Part shown: in pieces, positions 1-11,697 of the stretch
Layout: every line of letters begins with the position of its first letter
How positions within the stretch are numbered: position 1 is the first letter of the stretch
Assembly: GCA_010909165.1 (NCBI GenBank)
Contig: MU008159.1
Coordinates: 1,860,001-1,924,000, forward strand
Direction of reading: 5' to 3'
From: Anthoceros angustus
Taxonomy: Eukaryota; Streptophyta; Anthocerotopsida; Anthocerotales; Anthocerotaceae
Length of the DNA: 64,000 bases
Made by a program: the position numbers and the translations under genes
The notes under the pieces: generated by a model
Told to the model about the DNA's origin: nothing
What the model saw: the letters and a program-made list of their open reading frames with translations, nothing else
The model's database searches: none

Positions 1-211
1 CGCAGCTTAGCCACGTACCTTTGCCGGCTCCCAGTAGCCAACTCTCGGATCTGTACACATCCAGCACTTGTACAGACTGCAAATACAGACTGCAAATTCA
101 GGCTGCAAATCTTGTACAGACTGTAAGAATGACAACTTACATTAGCACACAATTACAGACAAAACAAGCAAAAATATACAACCTAAACCTATTGAATACA
201 AACCTACTTAC

Positions 212-2062
212 AGACTGGTGGTCGGATGGTGAACACTTCTGCCTTTTTGATGCATCCATTCTCTTTCTGGCCTCCTCGTCCATCATCCGCTTGAGTAATT
301 CCTCTCTTTGAACTTGCAGATGCTGTTCTTTTCCCCTCTGCATTTGAAGCTCAACTTTTTGCACTTGAACTCTCCTTTCCTCACTTTTCCTTCGCTGGAT
401 CTCCAAAGCTCTTTCTTTCATCTTCATCATTTTGTACTCTTGCTCTCTTGCCAAATAGACCTTGGCCAAATTCTATTCAAACTCCAAATCAGACTTAAGC
501 AAACCTGATGGGATACCACCAGGAGGCACTGCTACCACCTCTCCAGGTGATGTGACATTCTCACCTCGCTGCTCCATAGCTGTAGAGGCAACCACAACTT
601 CATCTATGTCAAACGATTGATTTGCCACTTAAACAGCATCAGTAGCTACACCAGATCAGAATCATCTGACTCACAGCTACAGGAGCGCATTCAATCTGCA
701 TCAACAAAATATTAATTAAAAACCTCATAACAGGAATCATAAATACAAAAACTTCAACTCCACCTGCAACTCTTCCGGGAGAGTAATTTGAAAAACAGGG
801 GACCCTGCCTTCCCTCTACCAAGAATTCTATGAGACAATAAAAAATTAAATACCTATAAAATTTGCAAAAACACAACATAAACAATGATATCAAAAGTTA
901 CCTCTTCAAGTTGAGAAGATACAACCACTTCAGGAATATCTGGATCTCCACGCAAATCATCTCTCATGCTATTCAATTCTTCATTCAAAAGTGTAGGAAA
1001 ATTTTTCTTTTCTCCAGGGATCATACTGCAAATAGCAACAGCCTGCTGAGCTTTTTTCGTATGATCGTACCTAAAACACACAAAAGTAAGGTTTTAGAAC
1101 TGCTAAGAAAAAACCGGAAAGCAGCACATATAAGCAACCATAATTACCTCTAGAAACCGGCTTCAGTTTTATGACTAGTAACAGTTCTACCCCCAGCAGA
1201 GGGCACCTAAGCAAGCTGAAATCTTGTTATCATTGTAATCCGACAACCTTTATTACTGTAATGGTCTTTAAGTCCCACAGCATCCGCCATGCTCTTCATT
1301 AACTTTGTAAGCATTCCCTTGGACACACGATCTTTAGCATACCAGGCCTGCCAAAAGCAATCATAAGAAACTGCAACAAGTTAAAAGACACTCAAAACAC
1401 AAACATTGAGCAAAGTAAACTTACATGGCCTCTATGGTTGTCAATGGGAGTCTAGTTGAACAAAAATCCTTGGATATCTTTCTTGTCTTAGTTTGTCCAA
1501 ACGGGTAAATGGTCTATCACAGCTTTGAAGGTTTGAACAACATCGCCCTCGTGCATCTTGACAGGGGGTCGAAAATGTTCAGCCTAATAGTTTCTCATGT
1601 CAAATTTGTTGTTCTTGCTCAGCCTTTCTGTATACCTGGCAGAACAATATAGTACTTAGCACTAATTATACACATCATAGTAGACAAGCAAAATACAAAA
1701 CTTACACCACGAAATCTCCAGCTGAGTCTTTGGAAAAATTGAAGTCCGCAATCTTTGAATCGTATAACTCCTCTCCTTCCCGGACCCAGACCTGGATATA
1801 CAATAGTAGGCACACCTGCAAGGAATATGAATTAGCAGCTTTAACTTTGGTTCTGCTTTCAATACACTCAAAAGAAAATCAGGGAAAGCCAATTAGCACC
1901 TTCACCTTTTCTGAGCCCCTCTTGGAAAAGTATTCTGATGGTCAGGATGGTTGAGGATCAAAAGTTCCTCATCATCTGTGATGAGCTTTGTCTCCTTTCT
2001 AGCAGAGATTATACCCATGTCCTTGCTAATCTTCATTGATGCAACAAGGGCAGCCTGTGCAC
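212..2062 (-). pseudogene. Crypton/DUF3504-type tyrosine recombinase-like gene, decayed
   Basis: Minus-strand exon-like blocks lie at about 2062-1910, 1815-1707, 1635-1424, 1347-1148, 1070-902 and 640-212, mostly separated by plausible GT...AG introns. The 1347-1148 block has W-Y-A-K-D-x-V-S-K-G-M-L-T-K-L-M-K and then HYSNKGCRIT, which I align with the YTNHSGRKT region of DUF3504/Crypton-type tyrosine recombinases. The conserved His is Lys here, while the Arg is kept. The next block starts RYDHTKKAQQ, where the family has its terminal Tyr region. The last block encodes a charged coiled coil (REQEYKMMKMKERALEIQRR). In-frame stops occur after MRNY, after VWTN, after FLFN, after FQLA, after EAGF and before NLAKVY, so no full protein can be made. 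The family call rests on motif recall only. The N-terminal part is uncertain, and the C-terminal exon may continue below position 212. Confidence 0.55.
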
Positions 2063-2402
2063 CTGTAAAGCAAATGAAACATATTTATCATGGGGACATG
2101 ATTCCCAAGTGACTCTGCTCCAAAGTGCATTTCTGCACAAGGATTCTATTGAATCCACGAAACAATGACATAAGCCTGCCAAAACAAAGCCACAAATTAG
2201 GACAATGAAACAACTGACGATTAACTTAAATACTGACACGATTCAGGATAATGAAAGTCAAACTACCGCTTCAGGACAGAAACACTTTGTATCCCTTGTA
2301 CTTTGAACTTGGTGGAAAAAACGTATTAGAAGGAGGTTAAGATCCTTTACAGGTATGTCTTCAATCACAGCAACTCACCGTTTGACACCACTGATCTTCA
2401 TA
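2063..2402. other. Non-coding stretch
   Basis: No supported gene is seen. This is ordinary-composition sequence between the recombinase relic and the inverted repeat at 2407. It may include an upstream intron of the relic. Confidence 0.4.
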
Positions 2403-3239
2403 AAATAACACGATAATTTTTGAAGGGGATATCGACCCCTTGTCACGAAGAACACCTTTCCTAGAAACGACATATGTGCCCTACTTTGATAATGCACACA
2501 CCCTTTACGAGGTCATATCTTTGATAAAAGATGCACTTTCAAGTCTACACCCGAGAACTGGAGCACAATAGGGTGTGGGCCCGTCTGCGTTTTGTAGAAT
2601 GCATAGAGGGCTGCCATTTTCATATGTTTATTACAACCGAAAACTTTTACTTTCAAGTGGTGGAACACAATGAAAACAATCTTGTACTAGCGGAGTCTTA
2701 TTTCAATGGTCGTGAGAACATTGCAACAAACAAGCTAAAGGAGAAGTGGTCATCGGCATCGACAATAGTCATTCAAGAGTGCGGCGGCTCATCATCCATG
2801 CCTTGGCCCGGGTCAAGTACCACCGCCATATTCGAGGCGGTCCATATCCTCCGCCTCGAAGTTGTCGTTCTCCTCCATTGCTTGCTCGTCTTCAATAGTA
2901 TCATTCTTGGGCCGGCCGGCGGTGTCGGCCACTGCTAGCATCTGGCGACCCTCATCCAAAAGGTCGCGATCGTGGTCTTCAACCTTCGGCACTCAATGCA
3001 ACCACTTGGGCTTTAAGGCAATGCTAGCGTCCTTAAAATGAACAAAGTTAGTTGCCCATGCGCCCATGCAAGCATCCTTAAAATCAACAAAATTGAGTTG
3101 TTAAGGAGATACGGGTTTCGAGCGAAAAACCTACTCATTGCTACACTTATTTCCCAAACACTTGACCAACAATCCCAAGTTCCATTATTTTGGAGCCGCT
3201 AAATATATATTTTCTTGAAGACAGCTTATGAGGAGCCGC

Positions 3240-3625
3240 GCCCATGGGTAGCGCAGGGTGTGCTAGGGGAGGCGCCGGCCGGCCAGCGCCAGCCAGGCGT
3301 GTGGGGGCGCGGCGGCGCCATGGGCGGGTGCTAGGGGAGGCGCCGGCGGCCGGTGCCCATGGGCGGTGTGCTAGGGGAGGCGCGGCGGCGGCGCCCATGG
3401 GCGGTGTGCTAGGGGAGGCGGCGGCCGGCGCCATGGGCGGTGTGCTAGGGGAGGCGCCGGCGGCGCCGGCGGCGTGTTGAGGGCGGCCGGCGGCGCCCAT
3501 GGGTGTGCTAGGCGCGGCCGGCGCGCCATGGGGGTGTGCTAGGGGAGGCGCCGGCCGGCCCATGGCAGTGTGCTAGGGGAGGCGGCGGCGCCCATGCTGG
3601 GGAGGCGCGGCCGGCCGGCGGCGCC
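3240..3625. repeat. GC-rich minisatellite, copy 1
   Basis: Degenerate tandem units of about 30-35 bp are built from GCCCATGGGCGG, TGTGCTAGGGGAGGCG and GGCCGGCC/CGCCGGCG. Many units carry NcoI-like CCATGG and palindromic GGCCGGCC words. Open frames here on both strands are by-products of the base composition. Confidence 0.85.
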
Positions 3626-4894
3626 CTCCTGCACCATCCTACGGTGCATCTCGGGTGAAGCTAGGGGGACAAGAAGGGCAGCGGTATCCTATCACCGATG
3701 GAAGGTGTGGCCCATTTGCGGGAAGGGTTAAAAGATTTGCGTCCATAAGGTATTGAAGAGTACAAGTGGTGGGAAGCCTTTTGGGTGGACGGAAGGAGAT
3801 TGCTATCATTGTGGAGAATAACATTGGGCTAGTGCTACACGTCCTTGGAAGTGGTTTTCACGTGTAGAAGTGGATCATGACTGACCACTTCAAGTGCGGA
3901 TGAAGCTTTGCTAGATGAGGCATTATTGAGGACCTCCACGCGTGATATGTACTTGGGGCATATCAAAATGCGGGAAGGCAAGCTGGAAATGGCACGGATG
4001 AATGGGGACATACAATCGAGAGGGATGTTTACGGCGTGCCGTGCAATACGGACGCATACTAGGCCATTACGGATTGGGAGGTCATTGGCGTGAAGCTAAC
4101 GCACCACGACCTCACTTTCTTATCCACTAGTATCGGACCGAGCACAGATGCGTATGAAGGAGATATGTGCGGGGAATACATAGTCGCGAGTGGTAACCCA
4201 TCGGTCCAATCTTGGGAAAAAGGGAATAAGGTCCATTACCTAAAAACATACAGAGGTATTTGTAGAATGCATAGAGGGCTGCCATTTTCATATGTTTATT
4301 ACAACCGAAAACTTTTACTTTCAAGTGGTGGAACACAATGAAAACAATCTTGTACTAGCGAGTCTTATTTCAATGGTCGTGAGAACATTGCAACAAACAA
4401 GCTGCTAAAGGAAGAAGTGGTCATCGGCATCGACAATAGTCATTCAAGAGTGCGGCTGGCGACTCATCCATGCCTTGCGCGGGTCAAGTACCGCCATATT
4501 AGGAGGCGGTCCATATCCTCCGCCTCGAAGTTGTCGTTCTCCTCCATTGCTTGCTCGTCTTCAATAGTACCATTCTTGGGCCCGGTCAGCGGTGTCGGCC
4601 ACCGACATCTAGCATCTGTGACCCTCATCCAAAAGGTCGCGATCGTGGTCTTCAACCTTCGGCACTCAATGCAACCACTTGGGCTTTAAGGCAATGCTAG
4701 CGTCCTTAAAATGAACAAAGTTAGTTGCCCATGCGCCCATGCAAGCATCCTTAAAATCAACAAAATTGAGTTGTTAGGAAGATACGGGTTTGAACGCAAC
4801 CTATTCATTACTACACTTATTTCCCAAACACTTGACCAACAATCCCAAGTTGCAACTCTTGAGGCGCTAAATATATATTTTGAAGACAGCCTAT

Positions 4895-5275
4895 GAGGAG
4901 CCCATGGGGCGCCGCCGGCGCCCATGGGTGGGGCAGGTGTGCTGGGGAGGCGCCGGCCGGCGGCGGGCGTGTGGGGGCGGCCGGCCGCCGTGTGCTAGGA
5001 GGCCCGTGTGCCCATGGGCGGTGTGCTAGGGGAGGCCGGCGCCCATGGGCAGTGTGCTAGGGGAGGGCGCGGCGGCGCCCATGGGCGGGTGCTAGGGGCG
5101 CCGGCGCCCATGGGGCGCCGGCCGGCGGGCGTGTTGAGGGGCGGCGGCAGTGTGCTAGGGGCGCGGCGGCGCCATGGGCGGTGTGCTAGGGGAGGCGCCG
5201 GCCGGCGCGCAGTGTGCTAGGGGAGGCGGCCGGCCGGCCGGCGCGCATCTTGAGGCGCGGTCGGCGCCCTCCCTG
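4895..5275. repeat. GC-rich minisatellite, copy 2
   Basis: Same unit vocabulary as the array at 3240-3625 (GTGTGCTAGGGGAGGC, CCCATGGGC, GGCCGGCC), in the second copy of the 1.67-kb duplication. The order and number of units differ, so the array has changed since the duplication. Confidence 0.85.
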
Positions 5276-6485
5276 CACCATCCTACGGTGCATGCGGGTG
5301 AAGCTAGGGGGACAAGAAGGGCAGCGGTATCCTATCACCGATGGAAGGTGTGGCCCATTTGCGGAAGGGTTAAAAGATTTGCGTCCATAAGTGGGTTGAA
5401 GAGTACAAGTGGTGGGAAGCCTTTTGGGTGGACGGAAGGAGATTGCTATCATTGTGGAGAATAACATTGGGCTAGTGCTACACGTCCTTGGAAGTGGTTT
5501 TCACGTAGAAGTGGATCATCTGACCACTTCAAGTGCGGATGAAGCTTTGCTAGATGAGGCATTATTGAGGGACCTCCACAGTGATATGTAGGGCATATCA
5601 AAATGCGGGAAGGCAAGCTGGAAATGGCACGGATGAATGGGGACATAAAATCAGGAGGGATGTTTACGGCGTGCCGTGCAATACGGACACGCATACTAGG
5701 CCATTACGGATTGGGAGGTCATTGACGTGAAGCTAAGCGCCACGACCTCACTTTCTTATCCACTAGTATCGGACCGAGCACAGATGCGTATGAAGGAGAT
5801 ATGTGCGGGGAATACATAGTCGCGAGTGGTAACCCATCGGTCCAATCTTGGGAAAAAGGGAATAAGGTCCATTACCTAAAAACATACGAGGTATTTGTAG
5901 ATGAAACGTCATCTGTATTATGGGTTTGTGTTGAGCATGCGGAAACATCATGTGGTGGACAAAAAGCGATAAGGGATAAGCTCTGCGAGTTGCGTGGCTT
6001 CATACAACTGCGAGTCAAAGTGTCGGGAAGATAGTGATGACAATGGAGGAAAAAGGACCTGGACCAAGTGATGACGATGGATTGAACTACGGGGATGAGT
6101 GGCGAAATCTCGTTTTCCGGGGTCCCGAGTTAATGTTGTAAGTCCGGTTCTTGATGTTTACGTGTTAGGAAATACCTGTGGCTTTTGTGGTGTCATAACA
6201 AAACCACATTTCCATCCCAAAGCGAGTTCTGATCGTCCACCGTGAGCGGCCTTCCTCACCGTTCCTACTTTGCATCATTCCCTAGGTTCGAGTTTGCGAC
6301 CACCATTCGACACAAACATTCTTTGGATGGAAAGTAGTAACTTTCTTGGGTGACACCCTTTTTGGTTGTTTTCCGAATGCCTTCAAAACGCTATTTTAGG
6401 GCCCATCAAAAACCCCCTTCAGAGATTATTTGCGGAAAACCCCCTTCGAGATTATTAACCCCCTTCAAAAATTATCGTGTTAAAT

Positions 6486-7713
6486 TTTGAAACCTACTTG
6501 TGGAGTGAGGTTTTGCGTCTAGAGACACAAGGAGGCCCACATTCACCCTCTATGTCGTTATAGTCCTAGGATTCGTTCCCAAGGGAATGGTTTTGTGTCA
6601 AGATGTTCTAAAACTATGAATTCTAGTCCTCCTACAAATCAGTTCCTACCCAGCTGTAATCAACCACCGTGCCCGAGTCCACCACCACCGGACCCGGGTC
6701 CACCACCGTGGTAAGTTCGGCCACCGCCATGGTGGGTTCGGCCACCGCGGTGGCTGATTCAGCCACTATGGTGGGACCCACCCGACCAGCGCGCGCGCAT
6801 CGCGATCGGCTATTTGGCGCCCGGTTCCCATACCACGCCCGTTAAGGGCTATGGTCCTATGCACACAAATCCACATGTACACCAAATCACACTCATGTGG
6901 ATTCACACCCAGAGCACACTAGTGGATGCACACCATGGCCACGCACGCCGCGGCACCTCACTCCGTCGCTGATTCCCTTTGACCCCACCACACAATTTAT
7001 TCCCAATCTTCCTCAGCATTCCGCGTTTTCCAGGCTCTCGCGCTCACCACTTCCTATTATCTCACAGCCTTTCTAGACTCCTCTTCACACATCGGCTCAC
7101 TCACCCACTTTCTCACAGGCCCTCATACACCCCCGCGCACAAAATGTTCCCACAGATCCTCCTCTCTTAGGCCACACAGACCTCACCTTGGAATTAGACA
7201 CAATCTGGTTAGACAGCGGGTTGGGAAGGAAAGAAAAAAACAGCTGGTCAGCACCAAGGGCGATTCGCACACCCACGATCTCACCCCGGTCCCCTGCGGG
7301 AATCTCCCTCTCCTAGCATGCGTTGAGCCCCCCTCACCACTAGTCACCCCAGAAGCGGAGCTTGGTCACTCAGCTCTCGACCATCCAGGGATCTCCCCGG
7401 CCCTCTTGTGACGAGAGGACAACACACCGAATCAGTCCATCATCGATCGAACGTCTCCAACCAACCACGCGCGCAGATTCGACACACACGAGCTCACACC
7501 TGAAATTGTCTAACGAGAGAGTCGCGAAGGGGTCTCTTGTACATCCGGCCGTGGAGCGCCATAACTCACTTTTCCAGTGTCTAAAAAAATATGGCTAACC
7601 TACCACGAGCGCACCTACCAATTCAGGTACCTCCAGATTCACAGGCTTCCCTAGCACCTTATCCTCTAATCTAAGTGAAAGCCCTTGACCTATGATGCCA
7701 CTTCCCTCTAAAA
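6486..7713. other. Non-coding, with short CCACC(G)GTGG palindromes
   Basis: No supported gene. Positions 6410-6475 hold three short CCCCCTTC-AGATTATT units next to the inverted repeat. Positions 6660-6775 hold repeated CCACCGTGG/CCACCGCGGTGG words; the same words recur at 8290-8385 inside the retroelement frames. The rest is C-rich sequence with no repeat I can define. Confidence 0.4.
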
Positions 7714-8052
7714 TCAGCGCGCCCATCTCCGCTGTGGCCGCCTAGCCCTGCGGCCCATGGGTGTTCCCCTCGCTCTCCTACCATGCCTCTGATCCAGAAG
7801 ATCCTCCCTTAATATCTCCACCTCACTCCCGCTATCCGAGGTCCTTTCACTCCTCCCAGGAGGTGCCGCCCGTCTACTGCCCCCGCGCACGTTTCCTCGC
7901 TCCTCATCACTGGACAGCCACACAGTGCGTTCCTCCTTCCACGCACTGGCCTCCGCCTCGCTCATTTCCTCGAGCACAACCTGTGAAGGGTATGCCCCGG
8001 CTCCCATTCGAAGGAACCACTGGTAGGAACCAGTGGCAGTTAGGATGTGTAG

Positions 8053-8849
8053 CTAGTAGTCTCTGCCCCCTCCTGTCCCAACAACCACATAGACATTTAG
8101 AGTGAGCACCCGCTCACCATACAGGCAGAAGCCAGGGACATGAGCATCCTCATCTAGACGCCGCAGCACAATACGCCCTTCTGCTAAAGAGGTCCTCATC
8201 CTCTCCTCCCGTGGACAATCCTGGGCTGACTGCTTCCTGGAATCCGAGGGAGTTGCATCCCCTCCTGCAGCGCTCCTGACGGTGGCTTCCCCCACCTCGG
8301 GTCCTTCTTCCGCGACGGTGGCCGTCTCCACCACCGTGGTGGCTGTTTCCTCAACGGTGGTGTTTTGACCACCGCGGCAGGTGGCCTCGCCCCTTCTTGA
8401 CTGCCCGTCTCTCTTGCCCCTGGCCCTAGCTTCATCTCTCTCCCGCTTATACCTCTCCGCTAGCTTCTTGAACTTCTCTAGAGGTGCCAACGTCTCCACT
8501 TGTTCTTGGGCCCGCGAAATTTCATTCTGGAGCTCCTCAATCGTGGCATGCGCCCCCTTCACTTGGATCACCAGGGCCTCCTGTTGGTGGACATAACCCT
8601 CAGCTCCTCCTGTGCCTTGCTTAGTGACTCTTCACACTCCCGCTTGCGGCCCTCCGCTGCCTTTTTCTCGCTCTCCACTCCCTTCAATTTTTCCTTGAGC
8701 AGCTTCTCTTGCTGCCCTTGCATACTAAGCCAGGTGAGAGCCATGGCTACCTGGTCGAGAAGATCCGACTGGGTCTGAGTCATTGCCGAAGTCAGACCCT
8801 GCAAGTCACTAAATTGGGCTGTTCCAGTGCCCATCCCCTTCCACAGCAA
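8053..8849 (-). pseudogene. Coiled-coil reading frames downstream of gag
   Basis: Two overlapping minus frames, 8849-8568 and 8571-8053, together read as one broken protein. The first has a long charged heptad region (EKLLKEKLKGVESEKKAAEG). The second opens with ATIEELQNEISRAQEQVE and KFKKLAERYKRERDEARA. It then becomes a Thr/Glu-rich linker and ends with GERVLTLNVYVVVGTGGG, continuing open past a stop to about 7714. They could be the structural part of a non-autonomous retroelement or captured host sequence. I do not recognise a family. Confidence 0.4.
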
Positions 8850-8858
8850 GCCCCGTAC

Positions 8859-9359
8859 TCAAGCTGTGTCACTTGCCTCCACCCCAGCTGGACAGGTCAA
8901 AGGAGTATCTCCAAAAATGTCCTTCAACTCCGGTGGGAATCCTGCTGCCGGAGTTAACCCTTCCTCTCCTGGGGGTTGGTCTGCAACTGCCTCCTCATTC
9001 ATAAAAAACTCCTCGAACAGTTGCAACTCGTCCTCCAAACCAGCAGGGGGAATAACCCGCCGTTTCCCTTTTGCCTTCCCCTCCTTCTCCCACGGCTTTG
9101 CTGTTGTCTTTGACCTGGCACACTCGCTCAATTGTGAGAGAACATAATCTGACACTTTCAGGATAATATTAGCCAAGGCTTTCACATCCTTGTCTATATC
9201 CTTTTCAGAAGCGCCATTTGGAAGTGTATTTTCTACAAACTTCCACAATCCTTTATCAATGAGAAGAGATTTTAGCTTCAACTTCCATAGTGTGAAGTTC
9301 CTGCCATTAAACTTCTCCACTTGACACGTAGTCTCTATATGCACGCCTCTGGAAGCCAT
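8859..9359 (-). CDS. Copia gag N-terminus fused to unknown sequence
   Basis: Open frame of 166 aa. Residues about 13-90 read like the N-terminus of Copia gag polyproteins (DUF4219/UBN2 type): VEKFNGRNFTLWKLKLKSLL, then a helix with DYVLSQLSECARSKTTAKPW. Just after the conserved Trp the match stops. A basic KGKRRVIPPAG stretch and an acidic Pro/Glu-rich tail (EEGLTPAAGFPPELKD) follow, with no CCHC knuckle. The start Met lies about 150 bp inside the LTR/PBS, a usual distance. The frame ends in a stop; related coiled-coil frames continue in other phases, suggesting frameshifts or introns. Host-gene capture is possible but unproven. Confidence 0.55.
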   Translation of the reverse strand: MASRGVHIETTCQVEKFNGRNFTLWKLKLKSLLIDKGLWKFVENTLPNGASEKDIDKDVKALANIILKVSDYVLSQLSECARSKTTAKPWEKEGKAKGKRRVIPPAGLEDELQLFEEFFMNEEAVADQPPGEEGLTPAAGFPPELKDIFGDTPLTCPAGVEASDTA

Positions 9360-9514
9360 GCAAAGACGAGAGAAAAGTTCCTCGCACCAAAACTACTACC
9401 AAGCTTCACAAAATTGCAAACAAGCTTTCACATATACTTAGTCTCCGTATCTACAAACAATGCGATAAAAGGCAAGTGGCATCAGTCCCACACAAGGTCC
9501 ATGCTCTGATATTA

Positions 9515-9721
9515 TATTAGAAAATAGTAAGTCCTAAGTTCAGTATATTAAAAATGATATACTATACATACATATATAATCCTTGGCCTTGTCATATTCT
9601 CGCTAATTATGAACCCTATCGGGATCCTATGGGGTTGTCCTATATACTTCTAGCTTGGACTTATTCTCATAATTCTAATATGATATGGGATGTGTTATAC
9701 CAATCCTATATATTTCTAACA
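9515..9721 (-). repeat. 5' LTR of the Copia-like element
   Basis: Ends TGTTAGAAA...TTTCTAATA form an imperfect inverted repeat, as in plant LTRs (the expected CA end is TA here). The body is AT-rich. The primer-binding site lies at about 9496-9512. No partner LTR is found in the window, so age cannot be estimated. Confidence 0.6.
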
Positions 9722-9922
9722 GACGCCACGCCCTCATCGCCACGGTCCCCGGCGGGCCCCGTGCCTGTCCCCCGGCCTTGTTGCCTAATGATGAGGATTC
9801 ACGTCCCTATCGGAGTGAAAGGCGTCCGGACAAAAAAGAATATCCTTGTGCCCTGCGGTTGGACACTGTACTACATACTAGTCAGGAGAGAGCCAGGTTC
9901 ACACTAGGAGGGCGCACCCGGT

Positions 9923-11697
9923 CTACAAGAGGTGGCGCCCGACGCGGACATCAGGCCTGCCCACTCGCCGCCGCCTACCTGCCAGGGCTTCCAGGAGCAC
10001 GCTCAGGGATGCGTCCACGGCGTCGGCGGACGCGTCCAGCGACCGAGTCCGAAGCTCTTGCTTGGTGTGGAGCTCCCGAAGCAAGGTTGCGGCTGCAGCC
10101 GCCGTGCACGTGCGGTCCATGGATGGTTGCGGCCTGTGAGGTGAACGGAGGCAGTCGAGCATGAGGAAGATGGCGTTTGCGGATGGAATGCGGAATTCAT
10201 GGAGCTCACCTCAGACCGTGCATGACGGACAGCGCGTCCGGGTTGAGGGCAACGCAAGGCATGCTCTTTCCTGCCCAGGCGGCGCTCGCGTGGTCCTGCA
10301 GGTGACCACACTGTGAGGGGATGGGACAAGGAAGATGAGGACATGGAGTTGAGATCTCAAGTGTTCTGTGCGGTGAGGAAACCGTGTGGTGAGGCACCTG
10401 GATGCGACTGATCATTGCCTTGGAGTTGCTCCACGTCCCGTCCATCAGGATGAAGTGCAAGGCTTCCTCGCTGTCATCCTGCAGTCGGGGCACGGGTTAG
10501 AAGTAGGATAAGAGAAGCCGGTAAGATTGTGATGTGGTGTGGTATATGCATACCGTGAATGCGTTTGTCGCTAGTGCCGGAGGGATCTTCATGTGCTGGA
10601 CGCCGGAATCAAGAGCAGACTGCTCGGGGAACAGGCACCATACGTGATCTTGACCTGTGCCACACATGATCATGGCCTTTGCGTTAAAGCAGGGGCAACC
10701 TGACTACCCCTGCTATTCAGGCAGCCCGGTGTGTAGCGTCGGACAGTGGGAAGGGATACCTGCCAGCTTGAAGACGTCCCACATGAAGGCTTCTTGCTCC
10801 GGTATGCCGCAGATGCACAGCCGGGCGGAACTAGGCCCGAACACTTGCAACAGGAGCTTGCCCGTGTTGTTCTTCCTGAGGAAATCCTAGCCACAGCAAC
10901 ATGCAGGATGAGCACCTTCGGATTCTGGATGGAGCACTCTTCGCAGTGGTCCTTCCTACCTTGGGATGCATGTACATCCAGAAGTTCACGCCCTTCCACA
11001 GAGAGGCCGCCACCACGCTCTTGCACATGCAGTCTCCCAGCGGAAGCCAGCACTGCCATCACCACAACGAAAGGTTGGAGCACAGGTTCCCTGATATGAC
11101 CAGCAGCGGAAAGTTAAGCGGCCATGCCGTCTGTCCTCCTACGTCTGTGCAGAGGTAGCCTGTGCTGCCAAGAATTCGGCAGGCAACCTGGCGAGCTGTG
11201 AAGAATTGCTGCTTCGCCTCCTTGTCTGCGAGGGAGCGGTAGAAGGCTCTGTGCCTAGCATCTTCTTCAGCTCCAGCACGCCCCTACATTCCACCGTAGG
11301 GTTAGTCCTGTCTACCCGGCGGACAATTCATCTTCCAGTTCCATCGCTTCAACCTACGGCCTACCTTGATGGATGCACGGGGACCTCCAAACACGAACTC
11401 CTGTCCCAGTTCTTGCTCCAGCGCCTTGAGGTTTCCGAACAATCTCCTCACCAGCTCTGGAGCTGTAGGGGATTTGGTGAAGGCCCACCAGGCTGCCATG
11501 AGATGGTCCTCTTGACCTACAGCCATCTCCCCATTGCGATCCAGCACGCTGCTCCATCGCAGACCCGACTCTGAAAGCATGCGTATGGTGCGGGGAAGGA
11601 CGTGACTCTCAGCCGCTCGACGGGCAAGCAACCCTGGAACCAGTGGTGGACATCGAAGGGCGAAGGCCGCGGAGCTTGGCATCGGTGACACCACCAC
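9923..11697 (-). CDS. DTW-domain tRNA-uridine aminocarboxypropyltransferase
   Basis: Eight exons on the minus strand: 11697-11365, 11283-11143, 11052-10960, 10886-10760, 10654-10554, 10478-10398, 10295-10210 and 10133-9923, all with GT-AG introns. Together they encode 390 aa with consistent phases. Cysteines C156, C159, C166 and C168 (CTDC...CMC) form the likely zinc site of the family. WMYMHPK and DFLRKNNTGK lie in the core, and the signature D-x-T-W is DGTW at 278-281. RPQPSMDRTCTAAA closes the domain. DTW/TDD proteins (human DTWD1/2, bacterial TapT) transfer the aminocarboxypropyl group of S-adenosylmethionine to uridine, giving acp3U in tRNA. The N-terminus is Arg/Ala-rich and could be an organelle transit peptide. 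The start could instead be the Met at 11682. The exact plant subfamily and substrate tRNA are inference. Confidence 0.87.

Larger units (their letters stand above)
2591..5893. repeat. 1.67-kb direct tandem duplication, two copies
   Basis: Copy 1 is 2591-4258 and copy 2 is 4259-5893. Both begin TTTGTAGAATGCATAG-like (copy 2 after GAGGTA) and run through the same order of blocks: a TCAATGCAACCACTTGGGC block, an AT-rich bridge, a GC-rich minisatellite, and a GGACAAGAAGGGCAGCGG block. The copies are very similar. They differ mainly by short indels and by the length of the minisatellite. The reading frames (for example 2531-2938 and 5801-6034) are not kept between copies, so I do not call a gene. 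Confidence 0.85.
2407..6481. mobile_element. 4.1-kb inverted-repeat-bounded element
   Basis: A perfect 22-bp inverted repeat lies at 2407-2428 (starts AACACGATAATTTTTG) and 6460-6481. The bases just outside are AAAT on both sides (2403-2406 and 6482-6485), a possible 4-bp target duplication, although low complexity makes this weak. Nearly all of the interior is a 1.67-kb tandem duplication with GC-rich minisatellites. I find no transposase. This is most simply a non-autonomous TIR transposon. The superfamily cannot be assigned. Confidence 0.55.
7714..9721 (-). mobile_element. Copia-like LTR retrotransposon fragment
   Basis: On the minus strand, a 207-bp LTR-like block (9721-9515) starts TGTTAGAAA and ends TTTCTAATA. 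It is followed by ATATCAGAGCATGG, close to the plant Copia primer-binding site TGGTATCAGAGC (initiator Met tRNA). A Copia gag N-terminus starts at 9359. Coiled-coil frames follow down to about 7714. No protease, integrase or reverse transcriptase and no second LTR are seen, so this is a truncated or gag-only, non-autonomous derivative. Confidence 0.65.

Noticed and set aside
3147-3563. Pro/Ala-rich frames across the minisatellite
   Set aside because: They are translations of a GC-rich tandem array; frames and lengths differ between the two array copies.
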